In this document: in pieces, positions 55,350-64,000 of the stretch
Numbering within the stretch: the first letter of the stretch is position 1
How the letters are laid out: each line of letters begins with the position of its first letter
Assembly: GCF_014905175.1 (NCBI RefSeq)
Contig: NC_057792.1
Location: 12,627,321-12,691,320, forward strand
Origin: Aphidius gifuensis
Lineage: Eukaryota; Arthropoda; Insecta; Hymenoptera; Braconidae
Length of the DNA stretch: 64,000 bases
Direction of reading: 5' to 3'
Program-made: the position numbers and the translations under genes
Notes under the pieces: generated by a model
What the model was told of the DNA's origin: nothing
Databases searched by the model: none
What the model saw: only the letters and a program-made list of their open reading frames with translations

Positions 55350-55434
55350 CTTTTTTCCGTCTAGCTCATGGTTGCCATGTGATAACACTTTGTCCACACT
55401 TGCTGGATCAGCAAATGTAATGAAACCGAATCCT
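55350..55434 (-). CDS. Rbp6: Musashi/Rbp6-family RNA-binding protein, exon encoding end of RRM1
   Basis: This 85-bp internal exon encodes the C-terminal half of the first RNA recognition motif of a Musashi-type protein, a translational regulator that binds UAG-containing mRNA. On the minus strand a TTTACAG acceptor precedes A|GGATTCGG and a |GTAATT donor follows GGAAAAAAG. The first base completes an Arg codon, then 28 codons read from GFGFITFADPASVDKV to HELDGKK. GFGFITF is the RNP1 core, and ELDGKK is the family's RRM1 ending. The exon ends in phase 0, exactly what the next exon (19839-19798) needs. There are no stops, unlike every other coding trace here. Rbp6 is chosen over Drosophila Msi because the linker in the next exon has the DPKVAFPRR form shared by Rbp6 and vertebrate Musashi. 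The first half of RRM1 is not visible between here and 64000 and probably lies beyond the window. Confidence 0.93.
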
Positions 55435-56109
55435 CTGTAAACATAGAAGAAATACATGTACATCATATGCCACAAATATCTTTTATATCCCTTGAAACCA
55501 ACAACATTACAAAAATGGTATTAGTCCTTATACAGTAAATGGAAAAGACGACCGAAGACATGGCTAGTGATCTTCGATTTTTACCAATGTATCGACAAGC
55601 CGATTTTAAATCGGAAAGTATCGAGTACTTTGACTCGATACTTTTTTTGGGCCGATGTATCGATTCTCGATACTTTTTTTCAAGAATCGGAAAAAAATAC
55701 TGAGCCAAGAAATAATATGAAATCACTTGGTTAATTTTTTTATTTTCGGGTTTTTTTTTCTATTTTTATTTGTTTGCAAACCATGGTTCTATATTATATT
55801 ATTATATTAAAAAAAAAAATAATGCTTTTACCATTTTTCACTAAAGTGATGATCTGAAAGTGGTTCTTTACTTACCGATTAACGTATGGCCTACCGTAAG
55901 ATGAAATTTTTTGAGTTTAATAAAACTCTCTGGTATACGCTTGGTCACACGCTCTCGTATACTCTCTGATATACGCTCGGTCATAAGCAGATAAAGAGGG
56001 GAGAATTACATAGAGAGAAGGGAAGCCGGCAAGCATTCTACATGTACTATATATAGCGTATAAACTCGGAGCGTCAGCTGCTATGTGTGTATGCGTGTGC
56101 GACTTCTTT

Positions 56110-56680
56110 TAATTTAAATATTATTAAACAGTATAACTGATTATTGATGATATTCGAAATATTAATATTGATAATATTGACAATATTATATCGTAATTAA
56201 TATTATTATTTATAAAATTATTGTTATTATTATTACTCATACTATAAATATATATAATCGATGATAATTATAACAACAATAATTTCGATAATATTATCAA
56301 TTACTTATAATAGTATTAATATTAAAAATAATATCTATAATAATAATATTTTGAATATAAATACTATAATAATTATCAATATTTATATATGAATGATATT
56401 GTCAATATTATTATTAATATTATTAATATGACTGATATAATTATGAATCGATAATATTATTGTTAATATTAATAATAATTATTAATATGGTTGATACCAT
56501 TGTTATTATTACTAATATTATATTGATATCGATGATATTTTTGGAATAATTTTTTTTATTTATACTATGGTTATATATGAATAATATTATTATAAACAAT
56601 AATAACTTCAATAATATTATGATATTAACAATAATATCAATATAATATTAGTAATAATATCGATGGTATCAATTAAATCA
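56110..56680. repeat. Imperfect (ATT)n tract
   Basis: Nearly pure A/T triplet sequence resembling 49705-50400 and 50972-51330, again next to elements with GAAGTTTCACTTC edges. Confidence 0.93.
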
Positions 56681-57030
56681 TCGCATTAAAGGATGAAGGG
56701 CGTGAGTGCCAATAACGTCAATTTTAAAGGAAAAAGAGCGTCAGTGCGGATTTATAAATTTTCGGGTTTTCCATGTAATTTCAATACTTAAAAAAAAGAG
56801 GAAAATGGGCGTAACAACCTTTGATAAAGGATAAAGGGCATATGTCCAAGGATTTACGTTTTTTTTCCGTTATCAAAATAATTTTTGATAAAAGATGAAG
56901 GGCGTATTTTCAATTTTATTTGAAATTTATTCAATGGCAGGATTTTTTAAATTATTGATTGTTTACTGATAATTATAAGCAATTTATTATTAATAAGAGA
57001 AACATAAAAATAATTACAAATCTTCATCTT

Positions 57031-58248
57031 TAGTGATGCCGCGATATGACGATACGATACGATATGGAGGTGACGATATCCGATACGATATGGGGTTTCA
57101 TATCGTATCGTCAAACTCGATACGATACGATATGGTCAAAACGATATATCCGATATATCGTCCATATCGACGATATGACATTAATTTTTTCATAATACTT
57201 AAAAAATTTTATTAAAAATTACAAATTTAAATTATAAAATAAAATAAATTCAAAGAACTCAACGGAGGATTTTTTTTCACTTTTTTTAAAGAAAAAAAAA
57301 CCATTTCATTAAAAAAACAACACTTCGCCTATAATTTAAAAAAAATATATAAATCTAGAATAGTTTAATAATTAATATTAAGAGGTCTTGAATGTAAAAC
57401 AACCCAATAACTCATGTCGAAAGGTTAAAGAAAAAAAAAATGAGACATTGACGGGAGAGTTTATTTAAGAAAATGACCTTCAAAAAACCGTTAGAAAAAA
57501 AATAAAAATCATCTGTATCTGCAACATTTCAGAGTTTTATTTGTTGACAAAATAATTTTTCAAGGAAAAAAAAAAACAGAAACCGTGTTTAAACAGCAGG
57601 GTATTCACAACTACAGTATACAAAAATATATGAAAAAAAGATAAGACAGCATTGTTTGAAAATATTTTAATGGGCCTTACTGCCGGAAAACCAATTTGCA
57701 CGCCTTGACCCTGAGACTCCACCGAAGTTTCTCAATTCTACTCTTTGAAAACTTTGTATTTCCTCGAAAATATATTGATCATCATTAAAAACATTTTTAA
57801 AAATCCAGATGCCGAAGTATACACATGGTAAAAGTAATAAAAAAAATACATAACCAAGTATAAAAAATATATTTAATGGAAATATAAATTAAATCTGATT
57901 ATCTGAAGGACTTACAGTTTTGGACTTACTAAAATTGAATTTAGAAAAAATTTAGAAAAGATTTAGAAGATATAAAATAAATTTATTTTATATTTCCAAT
58001 AAATATATTTTTTTTTCCACTTGGGTATACAGGCGGTTCTGTACTAAGAAAAAAAATATATAAAATTTCGAGAAAGTACAACAAAAACTGAATTTTTTTA
58101 TACAATATCGTCGATATGACGATACGATACGATATGGAGACGATATGACCACTTGACGATACGATACGAGACGATATGGCCCTTAAAAAATCCGATACGA
58201 TACGATATGAGGCCTCATATCGTATCGTATCGTATCGCGGCATCACTA
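57031..58248. mobile_element. hAT-type MITE with CGATACGATA repeats, perfect target duplication
   Basis: The ends are TAGTGATGCCGCGATATGA and TATCGCGGCATCACTA, flanked by TTCATCTT on both sides (57023-57030, 58249-58256). CGATACGATATGG motifs fill the outer 150 bp. The CCCAAGTGG MITE copy 3 lies inside. Confidence 0.94.
57853..58025. mobile_element. CCCAAGTGG MITE, internally deleted copy 3
   Basis: The left end is degraded to AACCAAGTATAAAAAATAT and the right end CCACTTGGG is intact. TA flanks both sides. The interior is shortened to 173 bp compared with about 420 bp in copies 1 and 2. Confidence 0.8.
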
Positions 58249-59064
58249 TTCATCTTTTATTAAAAATGATTTTGAGAATAGAAAAAAGGCGTAAGTCTCT
58301 GAACATAGGCCCTTTTTTTTTCTTTAAGCCATAAAATTAGATGCAAAGCGCGAAAATTTACAAATTTGCACTTACGCCTTTTTTCTTACAGAAAAAAAAA
58401 AAAAATTCCCAAAAATGGCGTTACGCCCTTCTTCCATTAATGAGACGATATGAATAATGAAATTTATCATAATAATTTTCGAAATATAAATACTAATAAT
58501 TATTATTAACTAATAATATTTATATTTGAATATTATTGTCAGTATTAATATTATTATTATTATTATTATTCAGCGTGACATGCAACTACTTCGAAAGAAG
58601 TTTCACTTCCCCCGTGCGTACTCGCAACACGCTCATTTTTTTTCTTTTTAAATATTACTAATTTTCCAATGAATATATAGTTAAAAAAAAATTGAAACAT
58701 TATAATTAAATAATAATTGATTCGAAAAAAAAAAAACAAAAAAGTACTCGATACTTAAGTATCGAGTACTATTTTTGGCCAATGCATCGATTTTCCGATT
58801 CTTAAAAAAAAAAGTATCGATACTCTGATTCCGATACTTTTTTCAAGAATCGAAGACCACTAGACATGGCAGTGTGAGAAAAGATCGGATTTAAAAGTAA
58901 CCGTTTTTTTTACAGATTTTGCTAAATTTTGAAAATAATGAACTTAGAAGAATCGTTCAGCAATACCTCCATGGATGATATAACAGCATCTATGAATCGC
59001 GCGGGTTTAATTCTTCGTCGAGTCTTAAATTTTTGTTAGATTGATTACGTTTATTAAAAAAAAA

Positions 59065-59145
59065 AGACCTTGTAACGTTTGTTGGGGCTGGTGGCCCACG
59101 TAAACCCATTGGAAATTAAAAATTTTCAATACTACGGCTAGGGCC
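59065..59145 (+). repeat. Structured repeat S, most diverged copy
   Basis: It keeps TGTAACGTTTGTTGGGGC, GGTGGCCCACGTAAACC and CGGCTAGGGCC. Stem 1 is weakened (TGTAACG facing CGTAAAC). Confidence 0.6.
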
Positions 59146-59299
59146 ATGGTGGCCGTGTTACGCGATTTTGTAAATAAAATTATGTTTATAAGTTTTTTTT
59201 TTTCGGTTAATGAAGTATCTAGAAAAAGCGATGGAGAAAGGCTCACGAAAATGGCCCTTCAGAATGGCTTTTCAAAATGGGCGGTTTTTTTTTAATACG

Positions 59300-60921
59300 G
59301 CACTTTCAATATCTTCCGATAAAATACTCGTGGAGACTTTAAATTAAGCTTAAACTCAGCGTCATTCAGAACTCTATCACACTCTAACAGAACCCGCTCG
59401 TTATTCGTTTTTGTTTTCAATATAAAATACATCGAAATCGAAAAATGAAAAAAAAAAATTTGTATTTTATTTTCTTCCTCATAAACTATGAACCATAAAA
59501 AAATAATTTTATAAACAGGTGATGAGTATTTCAAAGACGTATCTTTTGAGCTCTGACATGAAGTTGCTGCGATTATTTTATCGAGAGTTATCGATTGAGT
59601 AACGTTACGCTAACAATGTTATATTAACGGGAACCTCGATAGCTCTTGATAGAATTGTCGTACTGTTTTCGTATATAGCTCAAAAATCGCGTCTTTCGAA
59701 TACCATATATTTTTCTATGAATTTATTTTTCTTAGAATCATATTTTTCGTGAAAAAAAAAAAAAACTCGTTTTCTCGATTTTTAGTTTTTCTTTTTTTTT
59801 TTAAAAGAAAGTATATCTAATTGAGAAAAAATTTTGCGAGTGGGTAAAGGGTATTGGAAAGACGCTTCCTGGGAGCCTAACAACCTCGCTACGATGACGA
59901 TATCCAGAGATATCGTGTAATATCGTATGAAAATCGTATAGTAAAAAAACTATAAATTTGATAACTCTCCATAAGATCATCGGAGAGATTTCATTCTAGT
60001 CTCAAAGAAAACGTCTTCAAAAACTTTAAAACCGCGTTTAGGAATTATTTTTCTAGGCATAATTGCTTTTGACAAAAATAATTAAAAAATAGAAATTTTT
60101 AGAATTTTTTTTTCTCAAAAACTATTTCGCCTAGAAGAATAGTTTTTCAATGCGGCTCTAGAGTTTTTGAAAACGCTTTTTTTGAGTCTAAAATGAGGTC
60201 TCTATTTTAATCCTATCGAGAGTTATCGAATTTATAATTTTTGCATAATGTGGTTTTTACACGATATCGTCTTTATAACATAATCCTAGGAAAGTTATGT
60301 TAGGCCTATAAAAAGCGTCTTTTCAATACCTTCCACTCACCTACAAAATTACTTTTTAATTAGTTATACTTTTTAGTGAAAAAAAAAACTAAAAACCGAA
60401 AAAACAGTTTTTTTTTTTCTTGAGGACTATGATTCCTAGAGAAATAATTTCATAAAAAAATATATGGTATTTGAAAGACGCATTTTTTGAGCTATATACG
60501 AGAACTCTACGACAATTCTAGCAAGAGTTACCGAGGTGGCCATTTGAGAATCCCTTAATTTCCTTAAAACCGTCATTATTGCATCCATTCCTATCTAAAA
60601 ATATTTTTCAAGTCCTTATTCGTATACAGCTGAATCTCTAGAAAAAAAACATATGATTGATAGTCTAACTTCAATAGGTTTCACTCTATAATTTTTCGAA
60701 TGATGAAAAAAATCATCTAATTTTAAGTTTTCGTAAGTTTTCTGAAAAAAAAAAAAAAATGGACAAATGTTTTTCATCACGTGCGATAGTGTTCTCAGAG
60801 ACGCATCTTTTGAGCCCTCAACGAACTCTCTAGGACAATTACTTTATAAGTTATAACATTTCTTTTTTTTCTGGTAATAATTTCAATACTGCGACTGAGC
60901 CTTATGGCTCCTAGCCTTCGT
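59300..60921 (-). repeat. Repeat family R, inverted relative with a 900-bp imperfect palindrome
   Basis: It ends on the plus strand with GGCTCCTAGCCTTCGT, the inverse of the ACGGAGGCTAGGAGCC start of copies 1 and 2. From about 59640 to 60540 the sequence is a long imperfect palindrome: CCTCGATAGCTCTTGATAG faces CTAGCAAGAGTTACCGAGG, and TATTGGAAAGACGCTT faces AAGCGTCTTTTCAATA. The centre is near 60090. Confidence 0.75.
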
Positions 60922-61310
60922 AAAAAACTCGATGTTATAATATATGAAGAATTGAAATAACAACAATAATCGTTCACCTAATTTTGTTGTATGCTTGAGA
61001 CACAGACTCGTTTTGAATATTAACAGATTTTGAATAAAACTGACAAAATTTAATACATTCTGACAATAGTAGTGAAGAAAAAGGTTTAATGTCGACAAAT
61101 TTTCACTTTTTGTTAATGAATGACAGACAACATGGCACGAATAATTAACAAATTTTAACAATTTCTAACAAAATTCAACAAATAAAAGTAAGAAATTTGA
61201 AAACAACAATTTGCAATAACCAGTAACAACTATTGTATCGTCTAATTGAGTGTCCTCAAATAGTAGCTACTTTGCGTAGAGTAGGAGATAACCTCTCTAC
61301 TCCTGGAATG

Positions 61311-62286
61311 CCCGAGATGAAAAAATTGAGGTATTTTGATGAAACACAATTGTGTTTGATACTTGAAATTGTGTTTCTGAGCGCCATTAAAAGTACTTTT
61401 CGAATACCGATTGAAAAGTATTTTTAGCAGGATAATTATGTTTGACGAGTATTTGAAATACAATTGTATCCGATTAAAATACTTGCTCGGGATACTCAAA
61501 AATACAATTTTATCCGGTTAAAATACCTGCTGATTATTTGAAATAAAAAAAATTCCAACAAGAGTTTGTTTTACATATATATTTTTTTACATAAATTCGT
61601 TCCTACCCGGGTTTGATCCTACGTTTTCCTAATTACTAAACCTACACTCTACTGCGAGACCATTTTTACAAGTTAATAAAATTTGAAATTTTGTTCAAAT
61701 AAGCTACAAGGTCTATACAAATATAATTTATTTAAAAAATTAAAAAAAAGATTCACTATCGTTATTTTAGATTACGACTCGATTTATTTGACTATTCATC
61801 CTTTCCTAATCAACATTTGCCATAATTAATTACAGTTAAATAGCTATTGGCAAAAGTACTTAAGGAAAAGATGTGGTGTCCCCAGCATGATTACTAGAAT
61901 AAATTGGAAATGTTAATATAAGGATAGAAAAAATTATTAAATAATTATAAATTAATTCATAAATAAATTATTTAACTCTAAAAATAATTGGAGTTTATTA
62001 TATAATACGGTGCTATGATATTGAAATTTTTCTAAGTCCAAAAACTGGAGTATCAGAATACTTTTCAAAGACTTTTAAAATACTCAAACATTTAAAATAC
62101 CTGTCCAGGATAATTGTATCCGAAAACCGATATTCGAGCTCTTCATTTACTTCTTTCATAATACCACCAAAATATCGAAAATACTCATAAGTATTCTCAC
62201 AATACCTCATAAACATCGCCCGATATAATTCAAACACTATAAAATATCAATAATACTATCCGAGTACTTGATTTTTTCATCTCGGG
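61311..62286. mobile_element. Inverted-repeat element with CCCGAGATGAAAAAAT ends
   Basis: CCCGAGATGAAAAAATTGAG at the left faces GATTTTTTCATCTCGGG at the right. Subterminal motifs AAAATACTT and GTATTTGAAATAC recur on both strands. A tRNA-like segment lies inside at 61598-61675. No certain target duplication was identified. Confidence 0.7.
61598..61675 (-). repeat. tRNA-like sequence, second copy
   Basis: The minus strand reads ATGGTCTCGCAGTAGAGTG (A-box-like) and GGATCAAACCCGGG (B-box-like), with the TAGGTTTAGTAATTAGG core also seen in part at 23978-24058. No intact cloverleaf is present, so it is more likely a SINE head than a functional tRNA. Confidence 0.5.
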
Positions 62287-62289
62287 TGG

Positions 62290-62900
62290 GTATATAAATG
62301 TGATCTCGAGCTAACTAAAGTTGTAATCTGAGCTCTTTTTGAATAGTTAGGAACTCCAACCTAATACAGTATGGTTATCGAGCCAAGTCTTCCAGCTGAA
62401 GGTAATGAAATCGTAGAAAGATTCGTATGACACATGCATAACTTGCGAGTTTTTTGAGTTGTTGATTCGTTAGGATATGACTTCTCGGGTCAGCGAAAAA
62501 AAGGCGTAGAAAAATTCTCAGCTCATCCCGAGTAGAAACTTGTTCAGGATAGCCTGAACACTGATCCAGGCCTGATCAGGATATCGTAAGGTCCGTTGAG
62601 GTCGTTCAATACTTCAATTCCAGTGTTAGCCTAATCAAGTCGATCTACCAGCCTCTAGCTGAGATTGGCTTGAAAGATTAACATTAGGATGAGCTTTCCA
62701 TTTTATGTGAATCTCGAGATTATTTTTCACCGTTTGGCTGGAGGCTCACGAAATGTCACAATCCGAAAATAAGTAGAAAGTTGTAGTAGCATTTATGGAA
62801 TAATTGAATAAACAGCAACTTTATTATTTTATTAAATAAAATACTGTGAGTTTTGTCAATTATTTAGTATTTTGTAGTCAATTTCAGGTTAGTTATTAGT
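62290..62900. other. Repeat-poor sequence, no recognisable gene
   Basis: Compositionally more balanced than the rest. No ORF of note was seen. Confidence 0.3.
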
Positions 62901-62909
62901 ATTAATTTT

Positions 62910-63044
62910 ATGGTGGATTCTGAGTCTTTACCACAACCACCTATCTACCACAACCAGCACACTGAGCGATTGTTGGGTGTCCTCGTAGCCTTTTTAATCA
63001 TTTATTTCATTGGGGTTATTCGTATTTCAGTTGTTTTTTCTTGA
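62910..63044 (+). CDS. Possible small membrane protein ORF, unrecognised
   Basis: ATG at 62910 encodes 44 residues: MVDSESLPQPPIYHNQHTER, then a hydrophobic stretch LLGVLVAFLIIYFIGVIRI that would span a membrane, ending VVFS at a TGA. The same frame then stays open for about 38 more codons (RNPGRVLSIEPFVGFSEE region) until a TGA near 63160, so this may be one ORF with a single stop. I see no homology, and chance cannot be excluded. It would be antisense to the host gene. Confidence 0.25.
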   Translation: MVDSESLPQPPIYHNQHTERLLGVLVAFLIIYFIGVIRISVVFS

Positions 63045-63159
63045 TTTTGTAAAGTAAGAAATCCTGGTCGTGTACTTTCAATTGAGCCTTTTGTTGGTTT
63101 TAGCGAAGAAAATCAACCCCCAATAAATAATATTTTAAGTGTGACGCATGGAAAAAGGT

Positions 63160-64000
63160 GACATTCGGTACTAGCCCGAGCAGGTACGTGCATTTTTACT
63201 CAGGTAAAAATGTCATGTTACAAATGAAGCCCAAACAGGGACCTGACAGATAAATTACTCGTAAATTATTTTGTTGGGTTCCTAAAAATTTAGTTTAGTT
63301 TAAAAACTAAAAAATGTCAAAAAAATAATAAAAAAAAAAATATAGAATGTCAAAAAAAAAAATTAATTAAACCGATACAACAGATCAACATTTAAATTTA
63401 AGATTTTTGTGGAAAAATATTGCGGAATTTATTGTGTGAAATTTGTGATTTTGTGTTGAAGAATTTTGTGGAAAACAACAAATTGAAAATTAGTAAGTAA
63501 GGTAAAATCTTGTGGAAGTGTATTTATTTACCGGTGCCTGGAGGTGTAACGTCATATTGGGCAATTGATTTTAGTCTTGATCGAGTGAATTTATTTCCCA
63601 TGGACCGACGTATAAATCCACTTCCAACAAGTCAAAAAAAAGTAGAAGTGACAAGGAGGCGTTGGTCTACTTGAGGAGTTGTTTTGTTGGAGAAAAATGA
63701 ATTATTTTTCGTTCACGAAATGGCTTTCCCAAGCTAACCAATGTGAAAGAATTTTATTATTATTGTCAAGTGTGAGGATCATTTTGTTGGAGAAAAATTA
63801 ATTTATTTTACCATCCACAAAGCATCTTTCCCATTCTGACTATTTTATTATTCAGGAGAATTATTTTTAAATTTATCGAAAGGTCATATTTGACCATTAG
63901 AAAAGAAAATAATTCGTTCCTCATGATGCGATAGTCAAATAAAAATTAATCATTTGAAATCACATGCATGGGCAAACAAAAGTAAATATATATATGGGGC
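63160..64000. repeat. Intronic sequence with a short direct repeat
   Basis: TTGTTGGAGAAAAAT(G/T)AATT recurs at about 63685 and 63783 with similar following sequence, a degenerate ~100-bp duplication. Otherwise nothing is recognised. Confidence 0.4.

Larger units (their letters stand above)
56690..58442. mobile_element. Inverted-repeat element with GATGAAGGGCG ends, split by a hAT
   Basis: CATTAAAGGATGAAGGGCG at the left pairs with CGCCCTTCTTCCATTAATG at the right. TTTGATAAAGGATAAAGGGC occurs inside and also at 32250-32275. The hAT at 57031-58248 sits in its middle with a perfect target duplication. The target duplication of this outer element is not clear. Confidence 0.6.
55565..58862. mobile_element. 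hAT element containing further nested elements
   Basis: The ends are TAGTGATCTTCGATTTTT and CAAGAATCGAAGACCACTA, flanked by a perfect 8-bp duplication GACATGGC (55557-55564, 58863-58870). Subterminal GTATCGAGTACT, TCGATACTTTTTT and GCCGATGTATCG motifs occur at both ends. The interior holds (ATT)n-type sequence (56110-56680), the AAGGGCG repeat element (56690-58440), the hAT at 57031, and a single GAAGTTTCACTTC edge at 58597. No transposase was recognised. Confidence 0.93.

Overview
This is a very AT-rich eukaryotic window, almost certainly from an insect and probably a hymenopteran. It holds no bacterial-style genes. Its one clear host gene is seen as two small coding exons on the minus strand, at 55434-55350 and 19839-19798. 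Both have canonical splice sites and compatible phases. Together they encode the end of RRM1 and the RRM1-RRM2 linker of a Musashi-family RNA-binding protein (Rbp6/Musashi type). The intron between them is about 35.5 kb, and the flanking introns run off both ends of the window, so nearly everything else listed sits inside introns of this gene.

The introns are filled with nested transposable elements and decayed captured genes. From 1 to 19.8 kb: a hAT MITE end; hairpin arrays; a SUV3 helicase pseudogene; a Gypsy reverse transcriptase/RNase H remnant (minus strand) split by a non-autonomous hAT with an 8-bp target duplication; a ~177-bp tandem array; a 1052-bp TA-flanked MITE; a ~330-bp-period repeat family; two CCCAAGTGG MITEs; and an element packed with GACACA motifs. 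From 20 to 24.5 kb: foldback and TA-flanked elements, a tRNA-like SINE head, and 24-bp and 50-bp tandem repeats.

From 24.5 to 38.1 kb, two inverted arms of about 1.1-1.4 kb enclose an 11-kb block. The block carries a C-terminal DNA topoisomerase III-alpha zinc module repeated four times and a DnaJ-domain fragment. From 38.2 to 40.5 kb lies a hAT element with a transposase remnant and GAGACC arrays. From 41.6 to 45.4 kb lies a decayed RWKATE-type transposase split by two further insertions.

From 45,809 to 54,557 is a shortened Polinton (Maverick) with AG...CT ends, ~420-470-bp terminal inverted repeats and an exact 6-bp target duplication (CTAACT). It keeps remnants of a penton-like minor capsid protein, the start of the major capsid protein, an adenain-like protease, a phospholipase A2-like/core protein and several unassigned ORFs. 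I see no DNA polymerase B or integrase. The protease is split by a 2.8-kb element that itself contains a TTAA-flanked element and a hAT.

Beyond the 55.4-kb exon is a hAT of 55,565-58,862 (exact 8-bp duplication GACATGGC). It contains another hAT (57,031-58,248, exact duplication TTCATCTT), which contains a CCCAAGTGG MITE. From 59 to 62.3 kb are a long palindromic repeat and a further inverted-repeat element with a tRNA-like segment. The last 1.7 kb is repeat-poor, with one weak membrane-protein-like ORF.
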